Of a DNA stretch of 64,000 bases, positions 39,301 through 51,440 are shown one piece after another; positions within the stretch are counted from its first letter, which is position 1, and the number at the start of each line of letters is the position of its first letter. The DNA is from Camarhynchus parvulus. Taxonomy: Eukaryota; Chordata; Aves; Passeriformes; Thraupidae. The notes below the pieces were generated by a model. The model saw only the letters and a list, made by a program, of their open reading frames with translations, was not told where the DNA came from and searched no databases. The translations under genes were made by a program, and so were the position numbers. The stretch is from the NCBI RefSeq assembly GCF_901933205.1, contig NC_044573.1, positions 57,476,493 to 57,540,492 of the forward strand, in the 5' to 3' direction.

Positions 39301-42300
39301 TTCACATTGGAGGTCACCTGCCAGAGGTGGCATTTTACTGTCTTTTCAATGGATGTTGGCTGCTTTTTGACTAGGGAACTGTGTTTCCCTCAGGCTTCAG
39401 AGGGAAAATATGGTACACCGTCCCCAGGATTAGGAAAGCCAAGGGGCTAAGCAATAGCATACAAATACCAAGGAGCTGACTTTGATGTAGTGGTTAAGGC
39501 TCCACAGGAATTCCAGGGCCAAATCCCATGGATCCTGCTGCTGGCATGCAGAGGAAGCTTTCTCTCTGGCTTCCTCGCTGCTCTCAACCTCTTTTGCAGA
39601 AGCAGCACAGGCAGCAAAGTTGTGGGGCTGCCCTTGGCTCCTGGCCAGCACCTGCATACTGAGCCCGGGGCAGGAGGTGACCAACTGCAAAAGGCTGGCT
39701 AAAACTGCTCCCAGGAGAGCTAACATATTCCTCACCATGAGCTCTCACTCCCAGGAGACCAGTGGTGTCACTGCTTAGTGCATTTGTTCATCTTCTCACT
39801 AGCAGCTTCCACATTCAGCATGTCCTGCACTCCTGCTATGGCAGCTGTACCAGTTGATCTACTTTGCCCTGCTCATTACCTTGTCTGTAGTTATGTCTAA
39901 GGCAATGGATGCTGGTGGGTGGGATAGCTCCCAAAGCCACCTTTCCTATTTGCAAAACCTGCAGTCTTTCCAAGGCACATTTCTCTGCAATTTCTTTCAT
40001 AGCAAGCTTACATCAAATTTGCCACCGGGGGTTTCGACATCCTGTGCTCTCAGCGTGCAACAGAATGGCTTAGGAGACTGCTTTCTTTGTTGGAATCAAG
40101 AAGAATTACATTTTATTTTGTATGATATTCATGCATCAATGGAAACAAATGTTGTTGTAGTGCTTTGGATCATTTACATGAGCACATTGTTCCTATGGAA
40201 GCTACCCAGATGCCCAATAAAGACAGAGGAATTCAGGTACCCAGTTGGTAATGGCTTAATTATAGCAATGGTCGACAGTTGTGTCTTTCTTCTCTCCCAG
40301 TAGTAAAGTACCTAGAGGACATGGCTAAGATTAGAAGATGAGAAAAAACCATACAGACAATTAATACAGATGCACCTAAAATAATGAAGTATTAGCAGAG
40401 CAAGTCCTGCTTAGGAAGGCTTCTAACAATTACAAACAATTCTTTAGAAAAGAGCCACAGTTTACATGTGCAGTCAGTTGCTTTCTAATTGCTACAGCAG
40501 GCTACCACTGGGAAGAACAAAGGAAATATTTAGCACATCGTAAATTCTTCTGCAGCCCTGCCGAGTGGCTGGAGTTCAGATTACAAGTTTATAACCAACA
40601 TTTGAGAGCAATTTCTCCTCCACTTTGAGAAAGTGGGTGGGGAAGCTGTTCGACACTTTCTTCAAATGCCTGAAGTAATGTGTGCCTGAAAGAAATGAGG
40701 GTTCAAAATTCTCTTCCACTTGTCTTTTGATTCAGGCTTGTAATGTACTGTTATATATTTAAATGCTAAAAAAACCCCCTTTGCTAAAAAACAGATGAAT
40801 GTGCCATTGTTCTTCCTGTTGTTCCTATAACTATTATCTTCCAACTTTAGTGCTATTGTGGGTGATTTGCTAGAATCTTACTGATCAGTATTTGCTCCCT
40901 TCAATGCTTAGGGTCCTGCAAATGGTGCAGGGGGATGTGTGCTGGTAACTGGAGAGGAGGTATTAGTCTCCTTGAATCGGTACTTAATCACGTCCATGTC
41001 TTGTGAATGAGGTGTTGAGGCTCTGACAATTGTAAAGATTTCATGATCTAGCAGAAAATAAGCTGGTGCCCTGGCCAAGACAGCACCCCCCTTAATTTGA
41101 ATGCTAGGTGAATTCAGATGTTGCTTAAGTTTCTCCTGGCTTCACACAGATAGAATATTCTCCATTTAATATTAGTAATGAGAAATATTACTGTCTACTC
41201 AGCAGCTGCCAGTAACGTAGGAGAGGTGTAAGCAAGGGAATCTGCTGTGTTACTCACTCAGTTTGGAGCAGTTTCAGTGTTAACCCACTTCAGTTTTCTG
41301 AACTTCTCTTTAAAGAAAAAATTGTCTTAGAATTTATGTTAGATGTTTGTTTACATCATCTACTTTGATATGCTAGCTTTTTTTTTTGGTGGAGTTTGTC
41401 AATAATGCAGTATGTCAGCCAGCATTACAACTCATGCGTATTTGCTTCCTGCCTCCCCAGTTGATTTAAAAATGCAGCACACTTGGAGCTGATAAATTCA
41501 GACTCCCACATGTCTGTAGTCAAATTAGAAAAGAAAATTTAAAAAATGAGATATTAAGTGTAGGTCTTGAAAACTATTTTTTAGTGTACAGTAGTATATT
41601 TACATGTAATGTATTTTTTACATTGCTGGCCTAACAAAAAGTTCAGTAAACATTCCTATGTTCTATCTTAACAACTTCATAGTGATACATCAGAGACACT
41701 GTCAGGATCTCAGTGAAAGCAGAAAACCACAAAAATACAAAGCAAAAAACTCAATCGAAGTCCTCCACCAACCTCCAAGTACATAACTCTAAAATGATAC
41801 TGTATTTATGAAGCCCACTCTCAGTCACAACTTTCTGGGGATGTATTCCCGCGTGAATGAGAACAGTTGACAGTCTAATCACACTCAACTCTACAGAAGA
41901 TATAGAAAAAGGTATAAAAGCCATTGGTTTAGTATGGTCTGGCACTATTACTGTTACTCCATGACAATTAAGTAAGATTAGGTAAACTTTTAAAAATAGG
42001 TTAGTGGCAGGAGATACAGCAAGTTTGTGTCATTAGGGGAAAAATCCCAGTGCTCGGCCATTGTGGGGAGACTTAAAAGCTTGAAGCAGCAATACGATGG
42101 AATGGCTGAGGTGCTCTGTGGAAGTCTGTTTCCATTTATGTCTTTCTATCATCAGCTTTGCACTCTCCACCCCCACACACATTACTTCTCTTCCACTGAA
42201 TAAATGGAATATTTCACCCATGAATAACAATCTTCTTTCACTAACCTAAAAGTGCCACACAATGCCTTCACACCTGCAGCATTTACAAACTGCAGGTCCT

Positions 42301-44210
42301 GTGGTCATGAAAGGAACTTAATAAGCACTTCACAGCTGAGATGGCTGCACGTTAGAAGTAAAATGTTTGGTGAAATGTGAATTTTATCATTACAAACCAT
42401 GAAATTTTGCCAGTCTTTTGCTCCTACAGCCCATGGTCACAGCACAACTATTTCCGTGACAGTAAAGCTATCTAGAGGGCATATTGTAAATGCATTTACT
42501 TTTATAGTTTGTTGCCAGTTTGGTAATCCCTGTTTAAAAGAAATTGCGGAAGTGATTTTAAAGGTTAAAGAAATATGCAGACTACAGGACTGGACATGGA
42601 GGGGCTGCCCCCACCTTCTGCTGTTAAATGAAATGACAGATGGGTGAGACCTTATATCATGAACATAAATGGTACTTCAACAATTGATGTTATTGCCATT
42701 CTTTTTTCCATTCATGCTTCATCAGAACTTTTTTCTCTCCTTTCCTGTCTCTCCTCACTATTTACTTGTTTTGAAGCACTTGAGTCTCCAGTGGCAGACC
42801 TAAGCCTGCAAGCACTTCATATATGGGGAATAATGGGGTTTTACTATGTGTTAACATTATAGTATCTATTTGCCTGAGTAAGACAAGCATGTTCAGGCTG
42901 TGCTGATGATCTGCTTTTGCTGGTCTTGTCAATCCTAGCATTTCTACCTGAATTTAATGCAAAGCAAAGTGTGAGTCTCATGAACAAACAAGATTACATT
43001 GGCTCCTCTTATTTCTTTCAAGGGGTGACACAGGACAGCAGCAGAGCCACTCAAAGGCTCTTAGATCTCTTTGTTTCATTTTCTCAGATGACCCTAAATT
43101 TCTTCTTAGTCTATTCCAGCCTTTGTAGCTGTGGTCATATTTTGCAGAGTTGTAAGGTGTATGGGTGAGGGGCAGGGAGCCTCAGAGAGGAAAAGATGGG
43201 CCTGAATTAAGAGATGTCAAACACTCTTGAGGGCTCTGTGTCTGTGTTTATCATCTCCCATTAGAAATAGAAACTGAGGCCCAGCAGATTAAAAGTGAAC
43301 AGGAAAAAATGTGCAAATAACATTGGTGGCTCTGCAAGTGTGTGAATGTATGCATACAAAATGGAGAATACGTAGAATAAGTAATTGATAGAATAGATAT
43401 CCTTAAGTGTTTGGATTTATATCAGCCACACAATATTTAAGTCTGTGTAAAATGTACATTGATTTTGGAAAAGAATTGTGTACTTGTGCTTTCTGGAGCA
43501 CTCTGCTAGCTAACTCTTGTAGGCACTAGCAGCCCTTGAGCTTTTCCTCTGAGGAGATGCGGTGCAAAGCTAGTATCAGACATTAATCAGTCAATTTATG
43601 CAAAGAGATGAAGCACAGCCCCAAGAGTTGCAAGAGACTTGTGCTGGAAGAGAGTTTACTCTCCTCTGGGCTCCAGCAGAGCTTGCAAAGGTACATGTGC
43701 TGATGAGAGTCTGGGAAAGTCTTGCAGCTGGTTAGTGGGTCAGATGATTTCACGTCACACGGGACTTTTTGAAGCACTGGATCTTAAGTGATCATGTAGC
43801 TTTCAGAAGCTTGAAGTCACCACTGTCTGCATGTCAGCTCACTTTTGCTGTTGCCATTGCTCCAAAACAAAGCTCATATTAAATGCTTTGAGTCTTGGCA
43901 TAACACAGATCCCCCAAACCACATTTATCCCATGACCAGTGATGAGTGTGCAGTTCTATTGTTAGAAGCAAACCACTTCAAAACACCAAAACATATGTTT
44001 TACCCATATTTTCAACCCTTTTCTTTGTGAACAGCAAAATATATTTTTTTTACTTTTTTTTTCAAAGTTTTTAAGATCTCCACAGCAAGATCTTGGTTAG
44101 TTTTTGTCTTAGACATAAGTATCTTTTAGACAAGTAAGTGTGTTTTGACATCAGTTCTTTTTCTTGCCAGGCCTAGAAGTTTTGGGTGCAATGTGCTCCC
44201 TGAATTAGTT

Positions 44211-44274
44211 ATGATGTCACTAACACCTAAAACCAGGCATTTTTCTGTCCTGATTTAGGTGTTAATGACATCAT
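44211..44274. ncRNA. Near-perfect pre-miRNA-sized hairpin (unclassified)
   Basis: The left arm (44211-44237) and right arm (44249-44274) are reverse complements apart from one mismatch and one bulge, giving a stem of about 25 bp. The arms share 'aacacctaaa' / 'tttaggtgtt' and 'gatgtca' / 'tgacatc'. The loop is 11 nt. Size and geometry fit a microRNA precursor or a tiny inverted-repeat element. The arm core 'aacacctaaaa' recurs at 44295-44305. I do not recognise either arm as a known miRNA, and the strand is undetermined. Confidence 0.3.
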
Positions 44275-47200
44275 CATTTGCTACAGTGGAAACAAACACC
44301 TAAAATTTAAGCCTGGGTATGTAAATCGAGGAGTAGCTGGTTTTTTAAATACTTTGCTTTAAAATGTAGTATTTAGTCTAGACACAGATTCTGTTAATGA
44401 TTTGGGATCACAAATGTTCCATGTACAGGAGAATTGCTGCTAACCTTTAAGAGAAAAGAAAAAAAAGTTCGAGGTTATAAAATGTTTTTACATACCTGAA
44501 AACAAGAACTGCTTCTCAAATAAATAGGAGCATAGTTAACTGACTCATAGGGCAGAGTAATCTGATCTGCTTTATTAAACTTTATCAGGGAAATATGAAT
44601 CAAAATCACCTGAAAATCTTTAAAATTTTAACGGTGACCTCTGAAACAAATGGAGTTATGGCAAGAGAAAAAGCATGAAGAAAGACTAATTGGGTTCTAT
44701 GCGATAAAAGTTATGTTTCCAAAATGCTCAGGTAAAGTTTGACCCAATCTTCCACTTGATCTGTGTGACCACAGGAGCTTTGGAAATATCTTACACTAGT
44801 TTTAAAAATCATCATATTAACAATGATGCAGCTTGTCAAATTTATGCAGAAAAGTAAAGCTATGTGTTTGGCATAGCTTTTAACAGATTTTTGAACAAAA
44901 ATACTTCAGTCATTTTCAGTTCATCGGCCTGCTAGGCACAATCCAGTACCCACTGATCCCAATAAAAGGCCCAAAACAACTAGGTGATGCCAGTTCAAGG
45001 GAAGACCATCTCTGCAGCTCTTGTTGCCAAAGGAGCAAGTAGCCTATCAGGATTCTAGAGTGGAAAAACAGCTGGTTTCATCAGGGAAAGCAAAACTGTA
45101 GGCCCCAAACACTATTCCTTCTCAGATGACCTAAATAGGATTATGGTGGTTTAAGTGCAAAAATCTGGGCTTTCATTTCATGTGACAGGGCTATTATGTC
45201 TACTTTGATCACAGATTTCTAAAAGTGTTTTTAAGGACATTAAAGGCAATTCCATAATTTACAGTAGAACACATAGTGAGTTGGGTACTGTCCTCACATG
45301 GATGCTGCTTTTGCCTATCTCTTGGTTCCTCTGCTGAGTCTGCTAACTTATCCAAGATGAGTTTAATGTAATATACATACACAAACTTCTCTCAGGATGG
45401 AAGCCAGCAACCTGATGTATAAAGAGTCAGGAAGTGGTAAACGGGAGTTAAAATCCTCTGAGATGTAGCCAGGAAGTGAACCTTGGTCACACATCTCTTT
45501 GGTCAGAGCTCAGACCACAGTATTACAGTATTGAGGGAGCATAAGAGTGGTTGGAATCCTCCCCCAGCTATTATAAAGAACTTCAGAAAGTGCTACTATG
45601 TTTTATGGGTTGCTGTTCCTTACTGCCGTGTTTTAGGGGTGACTTTGTGCAATGTATTTTAATGAGCCCCTCAAGGAATTTAGCAGAGAGTTCCTGGATG
45701 CCAGGCAGGCTGAAGTGTGAAGGTGGAAATGAGCAGCTCAGCTTTGTTTACTAAAAATGAGACATCTTCTGCTTTTAGACAGAACAGTTTTCAAGTTGCT
45801 GAAGCATCTTTCAAGCTATGATGCCTCAAGGGAGTTTTCAGTATCCCAGCACTGTCTGCAGCTCTCTGCAATTTTGCTTAAGTCGCTGTTTAAGTCTCCA
45901 AGCTGTTATGTGGGTAAGCACAGATTGAGAAAACACCACCGGGTGAACACAAACCTCTTTTTAGTAGTGCTTATTTTACCTTGGTGCAAAGTGACACCTA
46001 CTGTCCCTCTACATTTGTATTATTATCTGGAATTTATTTGTGATGGGTTTGTTTTTTGTCTAACAGTAGAGCCTAAAATTGTGCAGAACCATCTTGAAAA
46101 TGAAAAATAAAGACAAGACCATCTCAAAAACATCTGGGTACATTAGCCATTAGTATTACTATTGTTCTTGGATATCCTCACAGCAACTGCATGCCTTAAA
46201 GGTTCTGGAAATTGATTGATTGTTCCCAAACTGCTACATAGTTTTAGTTGATTAACCACATATATTTTTTTGCCAATATGTCTGGCTACCTTTTAGAAGT
46301 TACTGCTTTGCTGGCCATATTACAGAAACAGATTTTTTAGGGATTGGAATCAGATTTGGCAGTAAAGGGTTCAGTTGCAAATTCATAGGTGATCTTAAAA
46401 TTTCATTTGACATAAAAGAAAACTCTTTGCAATGGAAAAATAAGAGCCTGGATTCTATTTAAAATGACATCTCCACTTGCAATTTTTTTTTTTTGTAAGT
46501 TTTGGCATAACCTCTCTCAGGGACAATGCTTACTGAAATTTTTGGTATTTTTCCTGATCATTTGAGATCATCTTCCTAGGAACAATGTAACATCCTGTGT
46601 TTTGAAAAGCAGAAAAAAATCTGTTCAAAACGGCTTCTTATTAAAAGGTCTTTTGTCCTTTTCTTTGGCTTTTTCAATTTTTAACAAGTTGTTTATGTAT
46701 CTCACTGGTTTGAAAAGACAGATGTATTTTATGTTATCTTCCATGTAAGCTTTTTTCATTTTACTTATAAACTACTTTACCATATTTTAAGATACAGTTA
46801 TGCTTTCATGGAAAAGTCACGGAAAAAAAATGTGAGCAGTCCTTTGTTGCCCACCGTGAACTTCCAGATAAAGTGCGTATAAATTGCAGTAAGTAATAAA
46901 ATCCCAACTTATAAATAAGCCACAATTTTATTGTAGAAATAGCAATTAAAACTGTGTTGTTCTGTTTTATTTTTACTCTAAGACTGTAATATATGAGTTT
47001 CATTTGGGTAACAGTTAAATAGTTAACAGCACAGTCTCTGTTTTGCTCCAGGGGCAGCTCTGTGTATGAAGCTGGAGACCTCAGACTGCCCAGAGATACG
47101 ATGATGAACAGCCTCCTTGTAGGGAAGGGCTTCCAGAGCCTACCAGGAATGGCTGCAGCCCAGGCATTGCAAACTTGTAAGGAACAATGAAAGACAGAGA

Positions 47201-47978
47201 TGCCGAAACTGTCAACCTTGTAACAGATTAAATAATTTAGGCCAGACGCCAGGCTGTAGATCATGGATTTCTTCTTTCTGAAGCAGAGCTTGACTGAAAT
47301 GGTGCCCCATGTTTTCATCTTCGTAAGCCTTTCCTCAGTTTACCATCAGATATGCTTCTAACTCATAGTTCTGACATGGTTTGGGCACAGGGCCTTAACT
47401 GCATTTTGAGCTTTAGTGTGCAAGCAAACGAAAGACAAAACCATTGGTTTGGTGGTTTGAACAGATGTGAAAATATGTGCCTTGTCTGTTGATTTGGAGC
47501 ACCAATAAATTTGACAGCTGTTTGACCGGTGGCAGAGATCCCAAATGTGACTTGAAAATCACCAGTGTTACTTGGCATTTCTTCTCTGAAACAAGCATTT
47601 CATACCAGAGAAGGATCTGTGCTGTTTTGACTTGAAATAGAAGCGGTATCCATAAATATCCTAAGTATATGATTAAAAAACTCCACATATACCTACTCCT
47701 GGTTGGGAAAAATCAAAGTCTGGTGTCTGTAAAGCTCCCAAAGCAAAACACAGAGCAAACCAAGGAATACAAACTTGTTGTTTGTATTCTCCCTGGTGAC
47801 TGTGGTTAGAAGTTGTGAGTTGTTTCTGATTTTGCTGACTCTTCCTCTGTGCAAATCCTGCTCTAGCTTTCATTATTTTTTTTTTTCAATTGGAAGTAGT
47901 GAAATCAGTCAGCCATAACTGACAGGCTTCTGTCTGTATTGAGCTCAATTTCAATTTCATCATCATCTAGGCCTGCAT

Positions 47979-48201
47979 GGGAAGGGAAGGGAAGGGAAGA
48001 GAAGGGAAGGGAAGGGAAGGGAAGGGAAGGGAAGGGAAGGGAAGGGAAGGGAAGGGAAGGGAAGGGAAGGGAAGGGAAGGGAAGGGAAGGGAAGGGAAGG
48101 GAAGGGAAGGGAAGGGAAGGGAAGGGAAGGGAAGGGAAGGGAAGGGAAGGGAAGGGAAGGGAGGGAAGGGAAGGGAAGGGAAGGGAAGGGAAGGGGAAAG
48201 G
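47979..48201 (+). repeat. (GGGAA)n pentanucleotide array
   Basis: About 44 units of GGGAA in a 223-nt tract that contains only purines on this strand. There are two visible interruptions ('gaagagaa' near 48000 and a short unit near 48161) and a 'ggggaaagg' edge. It gives artefactual Gly-Arg-Glu-Gly-Lys frames on the plus strand and Phe-Pro-Ser-Leu-Pro frames on the minus strand. Copy number is likely polymorphic and may be collapsed or mis-sized in the assembly. Confidence 0.98.
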
Positions 48202-48830
48202 CAGTTTCAATTATCTGATTAGGGGCTTGATTTATCCTAGTGTTATTTTTATTTAATTTAAGCTCATTTAATTTGCTGGAAACTCTTCACAATTATCCCA
48301 TTGTGTTGATTTCAATACAGTCATATGAAAGGGCTGAATTTTGTGCAGTATTCTACAGTATCCAGTACACAAAAGTAGAACTAATCTGAAAACAAATAAA
48401 TTAAGGAAGTCTACAGTTAATATATATTTATAGAAGCATTCTTCTTTATTTAGCAAAATTGTTTTCAGTTAGAACAACTCTCTTCTGCTTATGCTTTTTG
48501 GAAGTAATCCTAAGTTTTCAAACCATCACCTAGCCATAAGGAAGCTGTTGAGAAAAAGAGCCAGGCAATGGACTATACTATAGAGAGATAAATTCTAAAA
48601 TACCCACCACATTATAAAAGTATCTAATGAAAACATCACACAGTGTGCAGTCAAAAGATCTCTTTGATTCTCTGGCACATGAGTTAAGATATATTGGTAT
48701 GCTATAAAATGCTACATGAAATACCTTGTATGGTTCTATCCTTTAAGCACATAAAGATATTTTTTATTTCAAAGCATTCTGACCACATAGGACATTTCAC
48801 ATAGATACTATTAAGTTAGCAAAGTGCTAT

Positions 48831-48863
48831 TGTTTTAATGTGCATTTACTGCACATTAAAACA
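48831..48863. repeat. Perfect 14-bp hairpin
   Basis: The arms 'tgttttaatgtgca' (48831-48844) and 'tgcacattaaaaca' (48850-48863) are exact reverse complements around the loop 'tttac'. A T-run follows (about 48865-48872), but this is not a bacterial context, so it is not a terminator. It could extrude as a cruciform. Confidence 0.85.
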
Positions 48864-51408
48864 TTTTTTTTGTTGACTAGGAGATGCAAAGATGAGATTC
48901 TGCTTTTGACTCTTCAATTTTTCCATATTCCCATTAGTGTAGCTTAAGAAGAAGGTCTTAGTTTTCTGTGTTCTAGTGATAATGAAAACTGCTCATGAAA
49001 CTTCAAGTAAAATAAAATAAAGCATAGCAGTCGTGGTCTTTTCTTTATTTCTACCGTAATTGTGAGAAATGGACAAATTTAATAAAAGCAGTTCTGCAGG
49101 AAAGCAGTTTGCAGCTTCATGATGAGATTTTCAGTTTTCTTCACTCTAGTTTAAAGTTCTTGTAAAAAGAAAAATGTCTGTTTAGTACTAAAATATTACT
49201 TCCATTCAATTAAGTTTTCCCCAGGGCTAATCCTGGATGTTCAATATGGATCTGGGGGAGGGAACCCCACCTGGAGGAAACTGGGCAAGCTTTCCTAGCA
49301 CAGATTGGAACTCTGGAATATAACAAGGCCACACATTATGTTCACATCCCTTAACTGACACTTCATTCCATAGGGCTGTGATAGAGAAGAAAAGCAGAAA
49401 TACACCTTCTTTTACTGGTCATGCCTTCAGATACATGAGATGGTAGCAAGTTTCTCAGCTTCTAATCTTAATCTGACTGTCCAAATGTGATCCTACTCTT
49501 GTCCCCAAGCCACACTGTCATGACAGTGATGCGTAGTGCCTGAAATGGGAATCTCTGTCACAGCCTTCAGCCTGTAATGAGCAGATAAACTGTGGACATG
49601 ATGCAGAACTGGAAATGGTAACCATCTTTCTATTTGGTCATCCATCATTATAGAAATATCTGAACTATTTTGGCTTCCTTAGAAGAAAATATTAATTGAT
49701 TGGTTGCTTGTTTAATGTCTTAGTGACAGAGTCAAAACTTAGGATTGGGGATTCTTTTTGTGGTGGTGGAGTTGTTGCCTGGAGAGGAGATCTGAGGAAC
49801 AAAGCTGAAAAAGCATCAAACCACAGCTTCCAGAAGATTTGAGGGCAAAATTAGGAGGGACATTGCAATAAAAATGAGAATTATGCTGCAAAACAGTGAA
49901 TCCATTATTCTTTTTAAACACAGAAGATTCAGTAAAAATGCCTAGAGACCACTAGAGCTGCAGAATTGTATCAGGATATGTTATTGACTGCTATACTCGG
50001 TCACATGCTAATCAGACTATGTGTGTTTTAAAGCCCATTTATAGTTTCATTTGTGACAAATTGCACTACTTGTATGGTATTTTAAGGTGTCATAGACAGT
50101 TTGGATGTATTCCAAAAAGCAAGCAATGTTTTCTTCTTTCTCTAAGAATCAAGCAATGCACTTTTCTTTCCTTGATGAAAGCTCCTGGCTCAACAGACTG
50201 AGCTGCCTCACAAAATATATATATGTCTGAAATACAAGAAGCTTGCACTGACAAAGAAAAAGCCAAAAATAAAATAAAGGCAGCTAGCTTGATGACAAGC
50301 TGGCATGTTCAAATTTGAGGCTCAAATTCAATGTGAATCACAACCATGTGAATCTTACTCTGTTTCAGAATTGAAGCAGAACTCAGATCCTGCAAACAGA
50401 ACTATGTGGCCTTGATTTACACATGTGTGTGGAGACCTGCTCCAGTCCATGGGGTCACTTGCTCATGTGCAGAGCTACATGTGGACTGGATTATCTAGGT
50501 AATGCCATGGAAAAGCTTTCTGATTCTTTTTTTTTCCCCTCCCCTTCTGGTGACTTACCATTGTGATACTTCCTTCTTTTGGAAAGGCTACCAACAGGAA
50601 GGACTGTTAGATATTGTTAAAAAACAGTTCCTATGAAAATAAAAGCTGGATAGATTTTTAAGCAATGCTACAAGAACTATATTTACAGCCCTTTAAAAGT
50701 GCATGATTGTTTCTAAAGATGTGAGAGAAGGTTGTCAGTAGGAACAGGTCATCCATATTTTCCATGTCTGACTGCACTGGGAGCTGGGGGGAGTAGGCAA
50801 GGAGAGGGAGAGGTAGAAACAGATTGTAATAATAAAGCCACACAATAGTATTACACATAGAATTGAACATCATTAAATAAAGATTGCCCAAATTCCTACC
50901 TGCAAATGCTTAATCTGGTGTTTGTTACACTTCCAAGTGTGAAAGAAAAGCCACAAACATTTATCATGATTGTCAGTAAGGGCCCCTTCCACACCTCTCC
51001 CATGCTCTCCACTCCTTTCTCTGTATTTCAGAGCTGTCAACGTGCATGTTTGCTCAGACCTCCATTTCTAGCCATTAGTGTGTTACAGGATTGTTTTACA
51101 TGGACTGCTTAAGAAGAAACTTCTTGATTTGAGTAGGGAGGGAAGGGCTTTTAGGAGCTGGGAGCAGTCTGAGTGCTGGCAGCATCCATGACATCCTCCC
51201 TGAGCTCATTCCCACTGAATTCCCTCAGCACACACCGAGCCCTTCACTGCAGCAACCTCCACCAGGCACTGCTGCCTCAGGGAATGCCACACTCCAGCAG
51301 TGAGGAGTGTGCTGGAGTGGTCCTGAGCTGCTGAAGTCACTCTGCGCTGAATTCAAAGATCCCTTTTCCTCCAAACTGAGAAATGTGAGAATGGTCTTTC
51401 CTCTTAAA

Positions 51409-51440
51409 AAAAAATTAGCAAAAAAATTTGCTAATTTTTT
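51409..51440. repeat. Perfect 14-bp AT-rich hairpin
   Basis: The arms 'aaaaaattagcaaa' (51409-51422) and 'tttgctaatttttt' (51427-51440) are exact reverse complements around the loop 'aaaa'. It is AT-rich and likely arises by local inverted duplication. Confidence 0.85.

Larger units (their letters stand above)
30241..47978. other. Long gene-poor AT-rich stretch
   Basis: I see no gene, no recognisable transposon and no RNA gene apart from the hairpin at 44211-44274. Chance-level frames include 32446-32742, 34961-35374, 39854-40303, 45757-46110 (plus) and 46806-47318 (minus, 170 codons). The frame at 39430-39738 (minus) starts with a signal-peptide-like segment and is discussed as a finding. 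Simple sequence: (TTTTG)3 at 32061-32075, an A18 run at 36342-36359, and T-runs near 46483 and 47877. Confidence 0.5.

Noticed and set aside
46806..47318. 170-codon minus-strand ORF, the longest outside the CpG island
   Set aside because: No recognisable domain, mixed hydrophobic composition typical of random AT-rich sequence, and no splice or promoter context. One or two such frames are expected by chance in 64 kb.
47905..48256. ORFs of 81-105 codons encoding GREGK or FPSLP repeats
   Set aside because: These are translations of the (GGGAA)n microsatellite, not genes.
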